28,972 nt of DNA, from assembly GCA_002352365.1 (NCBI GenBank), contig DEIJ01000047.1, positions 1 to 28,972 of the forward strand, read 5' to 3'. Below are positions 1 to 6,683 of the stretch, one piece after another. This DNA is from Dehalococcoidia bacterium UBA2777 (GTDB taxonomy: Bacteria > Chloroflexota > Dehalococcoidia > UBA2247 > UBA2777). The first letter of the stretch is position 1; every line of letters begins with the position of its first letter. Below the pieces are notes generated by a model. That model was given only the letters and a program-made list of their open reading frames with translations. It was not told the origin of the DNA and ran no database searches. The position numbers and the translations under genes were made by a program.

Positions 1-2
1 CG

Positions 3-614
3 GTGCTCCTGGCCAGAGGAGGTATTGAGCCTCATGGCGAGGAGGTGATGGCGAACTCTCGCTACCTGGGCCTTGTGGCCAAAGAGGCTAGAGCCAAGGG
101 GGACACCTTTGAGGACTACTTCGATGCCATTAAAGGGCACAGCATGGCGGATATATTGAACCTGAAGTTTTATATCCCCCAGAAGTTCTTGCGGGTAATC
201 TACCGGGCTTCGGATGCGGTACTGGCCAATAGCAGCCATGAACCCTTTGGCCTTGTCGGCCTGGAAGCCATGGCGGCAGGGGGGATAGTCTTCACCGGGG
301 GCACCGGCGAAGACTACGCCATCTCCTTTCATAACTCCATTGTCCTGGAAACATCCGACCCTAAGGAGATCGAAGTCTATATGATGTATCTTGAGGAGCA
401 CCCAGAGGAGGAGGAGCGGATTCGAAGGGCAGCGAGACGGACAGCCAGGCAGTTCACCTGGGAGGAAGTCGTCGAAAACCTGATCCAGAAGCTAGAGTAC
501 CAGGCAAGGAGTCAAGGGCTCTTAGCTACACCAAGGAAGACCCCGGCGCTAGATCCAAGGTCCCTTGAATTTGAGGAAGCAGTGCCCGAGGCTACCCCTG
601 TAGGGAGTGTGTAG
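3..614 (+). CDS. GT-B glycosyltransferase, C-terminal part (5' end outside window)
   Basis: This is the C-terminal nucleotide-sugar-binding half of a retaining GT-B glycosyltransferase (GT4/glycogen-synthase-like). The reading frame is open to the left edge, so the GTG at base 3 is an internal codon and not the start. The key signature is SSHEPFGLVGLEAMAAGG at about residues 77-94, the E-x7-E motif that holds the donor sugar and phosphates; GGTGEDY follows. The last 30 or so residues are Pro/Glu-rich and look like a disordered tail. The stop codon directly abuts the GTG start of the GH57 gene, and galU follows, so the three probably form an alpha-glucan or glycoconjugate operon. Donor and acceptor cannot be read from this fragment. 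Confidence 0.85.
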   Translation: MLLARGGIEPHGEEVMANSRYLGLVAKEARAKGDTFEDYFDAIKGHSMADILNLKFYIPQKFLRVIYRASDAVLANSSHEPFGLVGLEAMAAGGIVFTGGTGEDYAISFHNSIVLETSDPKEIEVYMMYLEEHPEEEERIRRAARRTARQFTWEEVVENLIQKLEYQARSQGLLATPRKTPALDPRSLEFEEAVPEATPVGSV

Positions 615-1820
615 GTGGCAGAGGATCTGGCAGTCTACGCTGTGGTGCACCAGCCCCGACGGCTAAAACTCCCCGCCCAGCTCATTCCCCAGGGAGCGAA
701 GGTGCGAGACATAGAACGATGCCTGTTCGACGAAGAGCTGAATGAACGCTACTTCCGTAAGGTGGCAATGTACTGTTACTACCCAGCCACCGAGGTTTTC
801 TTGGAGCTTGTAAACCAGGGGTTCAAGCTTGCTATCGGCTTTTCAGAGTCCTTCCTGAGGCAGGCCGAAGCCTGGGACAAAAGGCTACTCGCCCTTTTCC
901 AGAAGCTGGTGAGACACCCCAATGTTGAGCTCGTCGGCGTCGAGCCCTATCACAGCTTTCTTCCTCTCTTCGACCTGTTTATGTTTCAAAGGCGAATAAG
1001 GTGGGCTCAAGATAATCTGGAGAAGGTCTTTGGCAAAAGGCCCTTGGTCACCGACACCACAGAGATGCTCATGTCAGACGGCATCTACCATGCTCTGCAT
1101 GGCCTGGGATTTAGCGGTGCCTTTCTCGATGGGCGGGAGTGGGTTTTGGGGTGGCGCGAGCCTACCTATCTCTATCACCAGGGCAAGGATCTGATGCTGC
1201 TGGCACGGCACTATCGGCTCAGCGATGACGTGGGCTACAGGTTCTCCAACAGGTCATGGTGGGGCTACCCTTTGATGGCGGATGCCTATGCCCACTGGCT
1301 GAGAGAGACAAGGGGGGACTTCGTTTTCCTCGCCTGGGACTATGAGACCTTTGGCGAGCACCACTCCAAGGAGACAGGCATCTTCGATTTCATGTGGCGT
1401 CTGCCTGAAGAACTATCTCACCGGAAGGTGACCCTGCTCACCCCCAGCGAGGCCATTGCCAAATACAAAGAGCGAAGTTTCCACCTGCCGCTGCCGGCAT
1501 ATCCCTGTACCTGGGCCGGTGAGGGGGGCATGGAGTTCTTCCTGGGCAACCCTGTCCAGCAGGCCTTGTTTCAACTCATGCTGTACGCCTACAATAAGGC
1601 CCTGCTCACCAAAAACCGGGGCCTGATTGACCTCGCCTTATGGCTCAGCCAGTCGGATAACCTGCACCTGATTCAGTGGTTTGGTCGCTCTGGGTCGGAT
1701 GCAGAGGTGTCAGCCTACTTCACCCCCAAGGAGTGGTGGAATCTGGGGCCAACGAGCATCGCTTGGGAAATGCAGCAAGTATACAAGAACTTTATCAAAG
1801 CTATGGATGCCTATCTATAA
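615..1820 (+). CDS. Glycoside hydrolase family 57 (alpha-amylase/glucanotransferase type)
   Basis: A 401-residue GH57-type protein, probably a cytoplasmic alpha-glucan hydrolase or 4-alpha-glucanotransferase; no signal peptide is visible. Motifs fit the family: HQP at residues 12-14 (motif 1), a TTEMLMSDG segment around 148-156 with Glu150 as candidate nucleophile, and WDYETFGEHH at 241-250, where Asp242 or Glu244 would supply the second acidic residue. The GTG start lies immediately after the upstream stop, with AGGGAG about 8 bases ahead of it, so translation is probably coupled to the glycosyltransferase. Activity within GH57 (amylase, branching enzyme, transferase) is not decided by sequence reading. 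The next gene, galU, supplies UDP-glucose, which fits storage or cell-surface glucan metabolism. Confidence 0.85.
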   Translation: MAEDLAVYAVVHQPRRLKLPAQLIPQGAKVRDIERCLFDEELNERYFRKVAMYCYYPATEVFLELVNQGFKLAIGFSESFLRQAEAWDKRLLALFQKLVRHPNVELVGVEPYHSFLPLFDLFMFQRRIRWAQDNLEKVFGKRPLVTDTTEMLMSDGIYHALHGLGFSGAFLDGREWVLGWREPTYLYHQGKDLMLLARHYRLSDDVGYRFSNRSWWGYPLMADAYAHWLRETRGDFVFLAWDYETFGEHHSKETGIFDFMWRLPEELSHRKVTLLTPSEAIAKYKERSFHLPLPAYPCTWAGEGGMEFFLGNPVQQALFQLMLYAYNKALLTKNRGLIDLALWLSQSDNLHLIQWFGRSGSDAEVSAYFTPKEWWNLGPTSIAWEMQQVYKNFIKAMDAYL

Positions 1821-1879
1821 CCGGCGCCACGCCTGATTGAAGGGTTAGCCAAAAGAAATTTGTTCTAAGGGAGGATCAC

Positions 1880-2812
1880 ATGAAGGTTCGAAAGGCGGTG
1901 ATCACTGCCGCGGGCTGGGGCATCAGGTTCTTGCCTATCACTAAGTCTCAGCGCAAGGAGATGCTACCCCTGGTGGATAAACCGCTTATTCAATACAGCG
2001 TAGAGGAAGCAGTCGCCTGCGGCGTTGAGCTGGTGATTATAGTAACCGCACAGGGTAAAGGGGCTATCGAGGATCACTTTGACCGTTCCTTTGAGCTAGA
2101 GCATTTCTTGGAGCGGAAGGGCGAGAACAAGCTAGCAGAGGAGATCCGCCGCCTGTCCAACATGGTCGACATCTGCTACGTTCACCCGAAGGAGCGGCTA
2201 GGACTAGGGCATGCCGTGCTTGCCGCCAAGAGGGTGGTGGGTGAGGAGCCATTTGTTCTGCTGCTCCCCGACGACCTCTTTGAGGGCCAGGAAGCTGTGC
2301 TGAGACAGATGCTTGAAATCTACCAGCGCTACCAGGGCAATATCATCGCCGTCAAACGAGTGAGTAAGGAGGAAATTAATAGGTACGGGATCATTGAGCC
2401 TAGAAAGGTGGCCGAGCATGTCTATCAGGTTATTAACTTGGTGGAGAAGCCGCAGCCGGAGCAAGCTCCTTCAGACCTGGCTATTATGGGGAGATATGTC
2501 CTTATGCCTGAAATTTTTGAAGCCTTGGAGAGCACGCTGCCAGGCAAGAACCAGGAGATTCAGCTAACGGACGCTTTAGCGCAGGTACTCCAGAAGCAAG
2601 CCATATATGCCTATGAGTTTGAAGGAGAGCGGTACGACGCGGGCACTCCCCTTGGTTGGCTAGAAGCAACGATAGTGCTGGCACTGGGGCACCCTGACAT
2701 TGGGCCTAAATTGAGGGAGTATCTCGGTGGGCTCCTTCAACGCATTACATATCCTGAGGAAGCATTACCATTGGGCGTCATTAGTCGAGAGGGGCGCAAA
2801 TGGCTTAAATAA
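1880..2812 (+). CDS. galU: UTP--glucose-1-phosphate uridylyltransferase
   Basis: Makes UDP-glucose from UTP and glucose-1-phosphate in the cytoplasm. The 310-residue length is typical of bacterial GalU. Seen: an N-terminal nucleotide-binding loop AAGWGIRFLP (residues 10-19; most family members have GxGTR, here the Thr is Ile), KEMLPLVDKP at 26-35, LLPDD near 128-132, and VEKP near 188-191. The start ATG is preceded by AGGGAGG at a good distance. It follows the GH57 gene by 59 bases on the same strand and probably belongs to the same transcription unit, feeding UDP-glucose to the glycosyltransferase. Family assignment is firm; the T-to-I change in the loop is a mild oddity. Confidence 0.93.
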   Translation: MKVRKAVITAAGWGIRFLPITKSQRKEMLPLVDKPLIQYSVEEAVACGVELVIIVTAQGKGAIEDHFDRSFELEHFLERKGENKLAEEIRRLSNMVDICYVHPKERLGLGHAVLAAKRVVGEEPFVLLLPDDLFEGQEAVLRQMLEIYQRYQGNIIAVKRVSKEEINRYGIIEPRKVAEHVYQVINLVEKPQPEQAPSDLAIMGRYVLMPEIFEALESTLPGKNQEIQLTDALAQVLQKQAIYAYEFEGERYDAGTPLGWLEATIVLALGHPDIGPKLREYLGGLLQRITYPEEALPLGVISREGRKWLK

Positions 2813-2836
2813 ATCTCATTATAAGGAGGTAAAGCG

Positions 2837-3124
2837 ATGGCCACTTATGTTATGCTCACCACCCTCACCGATGAGGGAAGGAAAACCATAAAGGGGAACC
2901 CGGAGAGAATAAAAGAGGTCAATAAAGAGGTCGAGAGCATGGGCGCTAAGCTGCTTAGTCAATATGCCCTCATGGGTCCCTATGACTTTGTGAATGTCCT
3001 CGAAGCGGCGGATAATGAAGCGGTGGCCAAGATAGCGATGGAACTGGGGGCTCGCGGCACCCTGCAAACCATGACCATGGCGGCTATCCCCGTTGACGAG
3101 TTCATCAAGAGTTTGAAAAAATAG
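2837..3124 (+). CDS. GYD domain protein
   Basis: A 95-residue single-domain protein of the GYD family, small alpha/beta-barrel proteins named for a conserved Gly-Tyr-Asp. Here the motif reads GPYD (about residues 48-51), followed by FVNVLEAADNEAVAKIA. The N-terminus ATYVMLTTLTDEGRKTIK is also typical. Biochemical function is unknown for the family. It has an excellent ribosome-binding site (AAGGAGG) and lies 24 bases after galU on the same strand, although the functional link to sugar-nucleotide genes may be accidental. Confidence 0.85.
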   Translation: MATYVMLTTLTDEGRKTIKGNPERIKEVNKEVESMGAKLLSQYALMGPYDFVNVLEAADNEAVAKIAMELGARGTLQTMTMAAIPVDEFIKSLKK

Positions 3125-3211
3125 CTTCGCCAAGCCATTTGCGCCCCGAATTTGTAGCAAGGAGGATTTATCGCAACATAGGCTGCCAATGTCGCCGCTT
3201 GCCTTTATGTG

Positions 3212-3220
3212 TGCTATAAT
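3212..3220 (+). promoter_or_regulatory. Extended -10 promoter element in front of HicA-like remnant
   Basis: The sequence TGCTATAAT is a perfect extended -10 element (TGn plus TATAAT). No convincing -35 lies 16-18 bases upstream. A transcript would start near 3227, about 15 bases before the ATG of the HicA-like fragment at 3242. The gap also holds an orphan AAGGAGG near 3161-3167 that no start codon follows. Confidence 0.4.
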
Positions 3221-3241
3221 CGGGCGCGTGGTTTATATAGT

Positions 3242-3325
3242 ATGTCGAAGCTACCCCAAGTAAAAGGTGATAGACTGATAAGCGCTTTTAGAAAAAAGGG
3301 CTATGGTAGCGGACATAGTGGTTAA
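3242..3325 (+). pseudogene. HicA-like (YcfA) mRNA interferase remnant
   Basis: An ATG opens a 27-codon frame starting MSKLPQVKGDRLISAFRKKG. This resembles the N-terminus of HicA/YcfA toxins, which typically read M-x-KLP-x-(V/I)-x-G-x-x-(L/V)-I-x-AL-x-K-x-GF. The frame then stops, and the RxxGSH region carrying the catalytic His of HicA is not continued in any frame I followed; a GSGHSG tail may be its trace. No hicB-like antitoxin gene follows. No Shine-Dalgarno sequence precedes the ATG, but an extended -10 promoter does. I read this as a decayed HicA gene, though a chance ORF is possible. A 7-bp inverted repeat (CGGACAT at 3310-3316, ATGTCCG at 3328-3334) overlaps its end. Confidence 0.4.
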
Positions 3326-3397
3326 AGATGTCCGAAGGCATCTGTAGGTCAGCTTTTAATGGTTGAGGCGTTTTCTTCGGGCCGATTTCCAAGCCCG

Positions 3398-3625
3398 TCA
3401 AGAGACATCGGTATATTTATAAACCTCGATAGCAAAGTCAGGGCACAGCCAGGCACAAACACAACAAGCAGTGCATTTTTCCGCATTTATGAAGGAAGCA
3501 AGTGGCATCCCTGAAGGACTCAGCTTCTCTGCCGATAGAGTAATACATCCCCGGCTACAGTGGTATACACAAAGGCCGCACCCCTTACAAAGTGCCTCGT
3601 TGATACTGATTTCACCCTTCACCAT
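3398..3625 (-). CDS. korD: 2-oxoacid:ferredoxin oxidoreductase, delta (ferredoxin) subunit
   Basis: A 75-residue dicluster ferredoxin, the electron-transfer subunit of the 2-oxoacid:ferredoxin oxidoreductase encoded just upstream. Two [4Fe-4S] motifs are visible: C13-x2-C16-x2-C19-x3-C23, and C51-x2-C54-x2-C57-x3-C61. In the first motif the residue after the fourth Cys is Ser instead of the usual Pro. I start it at the ATG at 3625 because AAAGGAGG lies 8 bases upstream; a GTG three codons earlier overlaps that ribosome-binding site. The site lies inside the last codons of the gamma gene, so translation is probably coupled. It is the last gene of the operon. Confidence 0.85.
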   Translation of the reverse strand: MVKGEISINEALCKGCGLCVYHCSRGCITLSAEKLSPSGMPLASFINAEKCTACCVCAWLCPDFAIEVYKYTDVS

Positions 3626-3630
3626 GCTGT

Positions 3631-4200
3631 TCACCTCCTTTCCTCGGCTGCTATCCTTGCACCTTCCTTTAAAGCTTGTTTGTCGAGGGAGAGCAAAGCT
3701 TCTCTCTTTCCCCCTCCCAGCCTTTTCTCCAAGGCATTCTCGACAAGCTCTATGGGGGTCGCTTTTGTTGCTTCAAGATACGCCCCAAGAAGGACAAAGT
3801 TCGCAATCTGACTACTACCAAGTTCTGTAGCCACTTTATTAGCCGGAATATAAAATACCTTCAAATCCTCCCTAGTGGGTTTTTGGAACATTAAAGAACT
3901 ATCCAAAATCATCATGCCACCGGGTTTCACCCTTTTTTCAAACTCATCTAGCGTTGCTGGTCCCATAAGTATCACTGCTGAGGGCTCAAGTTTTGTGGGG
4001 GCACTGATCTTTTCTGAGGAAAGAATAACTGTGCATTCGCTCTCGCCCCCCCGTATTGTTGGACCATAGTTGGGAAAATAACTCACATGCTCATACTTTG
4101 ACGCTCCTGCTTCAGCGAGCAACCGCCCAACTATTAAGGCGCCTTGCCCCCCAAATCCAGCTACTATCACCTCAAAATGAGGTACCCCTCTTTCCTCCAT
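3631..4200 (-). CDS. korC: 2-oxoacid:ferredoxin oxidoreductase, gamma subunit
   Basis: A 189-residue gamma subunit of the pyruvate/2-oxoacid:ferredoxin oxidoreductase family. Seen: VIVAGFGGQGALIVGRLLAEA near residues 12-32 (the Rossmann-like GxGGQG loop) and YGPTIRGGESECTVILS near 45-61, both hallmarks of the gamma chain. The ATG follows GGAGGTGAT, a strong ribosome-binding site. It lies between the beta subunit (25-base gap) and the ferredoxin subunit (5-base gap), so all four chains needed for a heterotetramer are present. The gamma chain does not fix the substrate. Confidence 0.93.
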   Translation of the reverse strand: MEERGVPHFEVIVAGFGGQGALIVGRLLAEAGASKYEHVSYFPNYGPTIRGGESECTVILSSEKISAPTKLEPSAVILMGPATLDEFEKRVKPGGMMILDSSLMFQKPTREDLKVFYIPANKVATELGSSQIANFVLLGAYLEATKATPIELVENALEKRLGGGKREALLSLDKQALKEGARIAAEERR

Positions 4201-4225
4201 GATATCACCTCCGGCTATTTTGAGC

Positions 4226-4993
4226 CTAAAGAATAGAATCTACATTTTTGAACTCACCTAAAGGATATTCGGCCATCATCTTCTCAGAGATAAACTTCAA
4301 AGCCTCGACCGGGCTCACCCCCCAAATAGGGGGACAAGCGGAAAGGAATTCTACAAAGCTGTATCCGACTCCATCTATTTGCTTCTGAAACGCTGTCCTC
4401 ACTGCTCTCTTAGCCTTTTGAAAGTTGGCCGGAGTATGAACTGTGCACCGAGCAGAATAAGCCACCCCTTTCATCGAGGCGACCAGTTCAGCAGCGTGGA
4501 GAGGAAACCCTGTCACCCTGTAGTCTCGCCCTTCAGAGGTGGTAGTGGTTCTCATCCCGAGTAAAGTAGTAGGTGACATTTGCCCCCCGGTCATCCCATA
4601 GGTACCATTATTTAGAAGGATGGTGGTGAGCTTCTCGGCGCGAAGGAGGGCATTCATGAAACAACCTAGCCCAATAGCGCCAAGATCTCCATCCCCTTGC
4701 ACGGTGAATACAATGGCATCAGGGTGAATACGCTTAATGGCCGTTCCCATAGCAGGGCTACGTCCGTGGGGGCAGAGGGCGCTGTCGAAATAAAACGAGT
4801 ATGCCCATGGGCCAGAACAACTAACGCTGGTAAGGCCGACGACATCCCCCTCAATACCCATTTCGTCGATAACCTCACATATTACCCGGATGATAATGCC
4901 ATAATGGCAACCAGGGCAATGCATGATCGGCATACCTGTTTTCGACTTAGGTGCCGTGCAAATCTTCTCTTTGGTAACCGCTTCTCGGTTCAT
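4226..4993 (-). CDS. korB: 2-oxoacid:ferredoxin oxidoreductase, beta (TPP-binding) subunit
   Basis: A 255-residue thiamine-diphosphate-binding chain, which decarboxylates the 2-oxoacid and passes electrons toward ferredoxin. The TPP/Mg motif is GDGD at residues 100-103 with NNGTYGMTGGQ at 128-138. Near the N-terminus HCPGCHYG gives Cys26 and Cys29, expected ligands of the subunit's [4Fe-4S] cluster. The start ATG overlaps the stop of the alpha gene in an ATGA four-base overlap, so the two chains are translationally coupled. The lengths and the order alpha-beta-gamma-delta match KorABCD and Vor enzymes. Confidence 0.94.
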   Translation of the reverse strand: MNREAVTKEKICTAPKSKTGMPIMHCPGCHYGIIIRVICEVIDEMGIEGDVVGLTSVSCSGPWAYSFYFDSALCPHGRSPAMGTAIKRIHPDAIVFTVQGDGDLGAIGLGCFMNALLRAEKLTTILLNNGTYGMTGGQMSPTTLLGMRTTTTSEGRDYRVTGFPLHAAELVASMKGVAYSARCTVHTPANFQKAKRAVRTAFQKQIDGVGYSFVEFLSACPPIWGVSPVEALKFISEKMMAEYPLGEFKNVDSIL

Positions 4994-6087
4994 ATCAGCT
5001 TTTTCACCTCCTCTAATATCCTCTCAGGATAGATAATACCTGATCCCCCTCCCCAATAACCGGGGCCTAGCGGAACATGGCGGGCCCATATACCTAAAAG
5101 ATGAACCGGGACTTTCCCCTGGACAGCAAACTTCACATCCTCGACCAGCTCACCAGGGCTATCCTCAACCACTAGAACCTTCCCAATTCGACAAGCAGTT
5201 TCTCTCACCGCTTCCTCAGGGAAAGGCCACAAGGTTATCGGCCGAAACAAGCCAGCCTCGATCCCTTCATCTCGAGCCATGTCAACCACTTCTTCAGCCA
5301 TCCTGGCTGATGAGCCGTAAGCTATCAGAAGGAACTCGGCATCCTCAGTTTTATAGGTATCGTACCTCACCTCAGAATCTACTATCTGCTGATATTTTTC
5401 CATCATATGTGGATAGTAGCGCTGAGGTCCCCCGTGGCCGAAGGCGCCACCCATAATAATAGTATGCCTCCCCCCTTTTCGAGATTTGCCTTTTAGAGCC
5501 CATTCTTTCTCGGGCAAGGGTTCAAAAGAGAGAGTTCTAAGTTCTACCATCTCCGCCATGCGCGCTACTATGAAGTCAGAGGCCACTATAACCGTTATCC
5601 GGTATTTATCAGCTAAATGGAAGGCAAATTGTATCAGGTCAAAGCTCTCTTGGACAGAGTAGGGGGCGAGCACAATGCAGCGATAGGCACCATGTCCACC
5701 ACCTTTGGTGATCTGGCGGTAGTCCGTTTGACCCTGTTGCCCCCCGGTGCCTATCCCCGGACCAGCTCGCATAACTTCCACTATCACCGCAGGCATCTCA
5801 TCCTCTGCCATCCAGGAAATCCCTTCTTGCATTAGACTGAAGCCCGGGCTTGAAGTAGAGGTCATGGTTCTCTCTCCGGCTAGAACACCACCGAATAACA
5901 TGTAAATTGCGGCTGATTCACTCTCTGACTGAACAAAAACCCCTCCCACCTTGGGTAACTCCCGAGACATGTACTCCCCGACCTCGCTTTGCGGGGTAAT
6001 GGGATAGCCAAAGAAGGCCCTGCAGCCAGCACAAATAGCGCCACGAGCTATTGCCTCATTGCCATCAATTAGAACTGTCTGAGCCAT
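4990..6087 (-). CDS. korA: 2-oxoacid:ferredoxin oxidoreductase, alpha subunit (VorB/KorA type)
   Basis: A 365-residue alpha chain, first gene of a four-gene operon for a CoA- and ferredoxin-dependent 2-oxoacid dehydrogenase. Seen: GNEAIARGAICAGCRAFFGYPITPQSE near residues 9-35, and RAGPGIGTGGQQGQTDY then KGGGHGAY near 107-135. The KGGGHG(D/A)Y segment followed by LAPYSVQE is, as I recall the families, closer to VorB (3-methyl-2-oxobutanoate-type) than to pyruvate enzymes. Branched-chain 2-oxoacids or 2-oxoglutarate are therefore the likelier substrates; this is inference. AGGAGG precedes the ATG. Upstream at 6149-6298 lies a broken acyl-CoA dehydrogenase tail in the same orientation. Confidence 0.93.
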   Translation of the reverse strand: MAQTVLIDGNEAIARGAICAGCRAFFGYPITPQSEVGEYMSRELPKVGGVFVQSESESAAIYMLFGGVLAGERTMTSTSSPGFSLMQEGISWMAEDEMPAVIVEVMRAGPGIGTGGQQGQTDYRQITKGGGHGAYRCIVLAPYSVQESFDLIQFAFHLADKYRITVIVASDFIVARMAEMVELRTLSFEPLPEKEWALKGKSRKGGRHTIIMGGAFGHGGPQRYYPHMMEKYQQIVDSEVRYDTYKTEDAEFLLIAYGSSARMAEEVVDMARDEGIEAGLFRPITLWPFPEEAVRETACRIGKVLVVEDSPGELVEDVKFAVQGKVPVHLLGIWARHVPLGPGYWGGGSGIIYPERILEEVKKLI

Positions 6088-6148
6088 CCTAATTTACCTC
6101 CTCTAAGTAGCATAGCTGCCGAACAGGATGCCAAACAAAAGATCGACC

Positions 6149-6298
6149 TCAATAAGGGACAGCTACTCTGCCCATAAGCTCACGGGGAATGACTATCTTC
6201 ATGATTTGGGCGGTGCTATCAGTGAACTCTAAACCAAGACAATCCCTTAGCCGTTGCTCGATAAGTGTAGCATACTCAGCGATATCGAATTTTAGCAT
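6149..6298 (-). pseudogene. Acyl-CoA dehydrogenase remnant with internal deletion
   Basis: A 49-codon frame whose last 36 residues (IEQRLRDC to VPY) align with the C-terminus of the four intact acyl-CoA dehydrogenases at 10180-14907, for example EFTDSTAQIMK against EFTDGTAQVMK. Its first part, KFDIAEYATLIE, matches an earlier segment of those proteins (FKIAEHATWIE). In the intact copies the two segments are separated by about 57 residues, and both end in Ile-Glu. The simplest reading is an internal deletion between the two IE-coding sites in a former full-length gene, plus loss of everything upstream. No ribosome-binding site is seen. It lies 61 bases before korA in the same direction, so the operon transcript may run through it. 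Confidence 0.75.
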
Positions 6299-6305
6299 TA
6301 AGGAG

Positions 6306-6335
6306 AATATATCATTATTATCCCTCTCTTTTCAA
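6306..6335 (-). promoter_or_regulatory. Candidate sigma70-type promoter for the kor operon
   Basis: On the minus strand TTGAAA (6330-6335) and TATATT (6306-6311) are separated by 18 bases; each matches the consensus at five of six positions. The start would fall near 6299, directly at the ATG of the acyl-CoA dehydrogenase remnant, so that remnant would form the leader of the korABCD mRNA. Found by eye in AT-rich DNA, so a chance match is possible. Confidence 0.35.
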
Positions 6336-6683
6336 CCATTCTGTTGTCTTGAAGGTAGAATAATACCTTAACCCACAAGCAAAAATGATACCGTGAACTT
6401 TTTCAGCAGGCTCTCCTGAGGAAGGAGGTGGAGGGAAATGTTACCCAGTATCTTAGTACCAAATCCAGGGAGAGGAAGAAAAGGTTAAACATCTCCCCCG
6501 AGCTTTTCATGTTGTGGTACAATTGCCTGAGAAGATATATGAGCTCTAGCGATCCTTCTATCGGAGGTATAAACTTGACAGCATCTATAATTTGCCAGGC
6601 AATATCGAATTTTGTTAATGTAGGGGCGGATGGGAAAAGGTCACCAGACTTTTTGGAGTTGGTTTAGCGAGGGGGACATATAA
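6336..6683. other. 348-base gap without a convincing gene
   Basis: Divergent region between the kor operon and the sugar-nucleotide gene. The plus strand has one strong Shine-Dalgarno match, AAGGAGGT at 6422-6429, placed 8 bases before an ATG at 6438 that opens only 16 codons (stop at 6486-6488). A 79-codon GTG frame at 6428-6667 overlaps this ribosome-binding site and has no recognisable domain. TTGACA at 6575-6580 is followed after only 5 bases by TATAAT, which is too close to act as a pair. GAGGGGG at 6669-6675 is the probable ribosome-binding site of the next gene. Confidence 0.5.

Noticed and set aside
3360..3400. CGGGC...GCCCG hairpin as terminator of the kor operon
   Set aside because: The stem is only 5 bp with a 10-base loop and no U-run on the minus strand.
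6575..6590. TTGACA and TATAAT close together
   Set aside because: Only 5 bases separate them; they cannot act as a -35/-10 pair, and neither finds a partner at 16-18 bases.
6428..6667. 79-codon plus-strand ORF before the NDP-sugar gene
   Set aside because: Its GTG start overlaps the only ribosome-binding site, no later start is supported, and the product has no recognisable domain.
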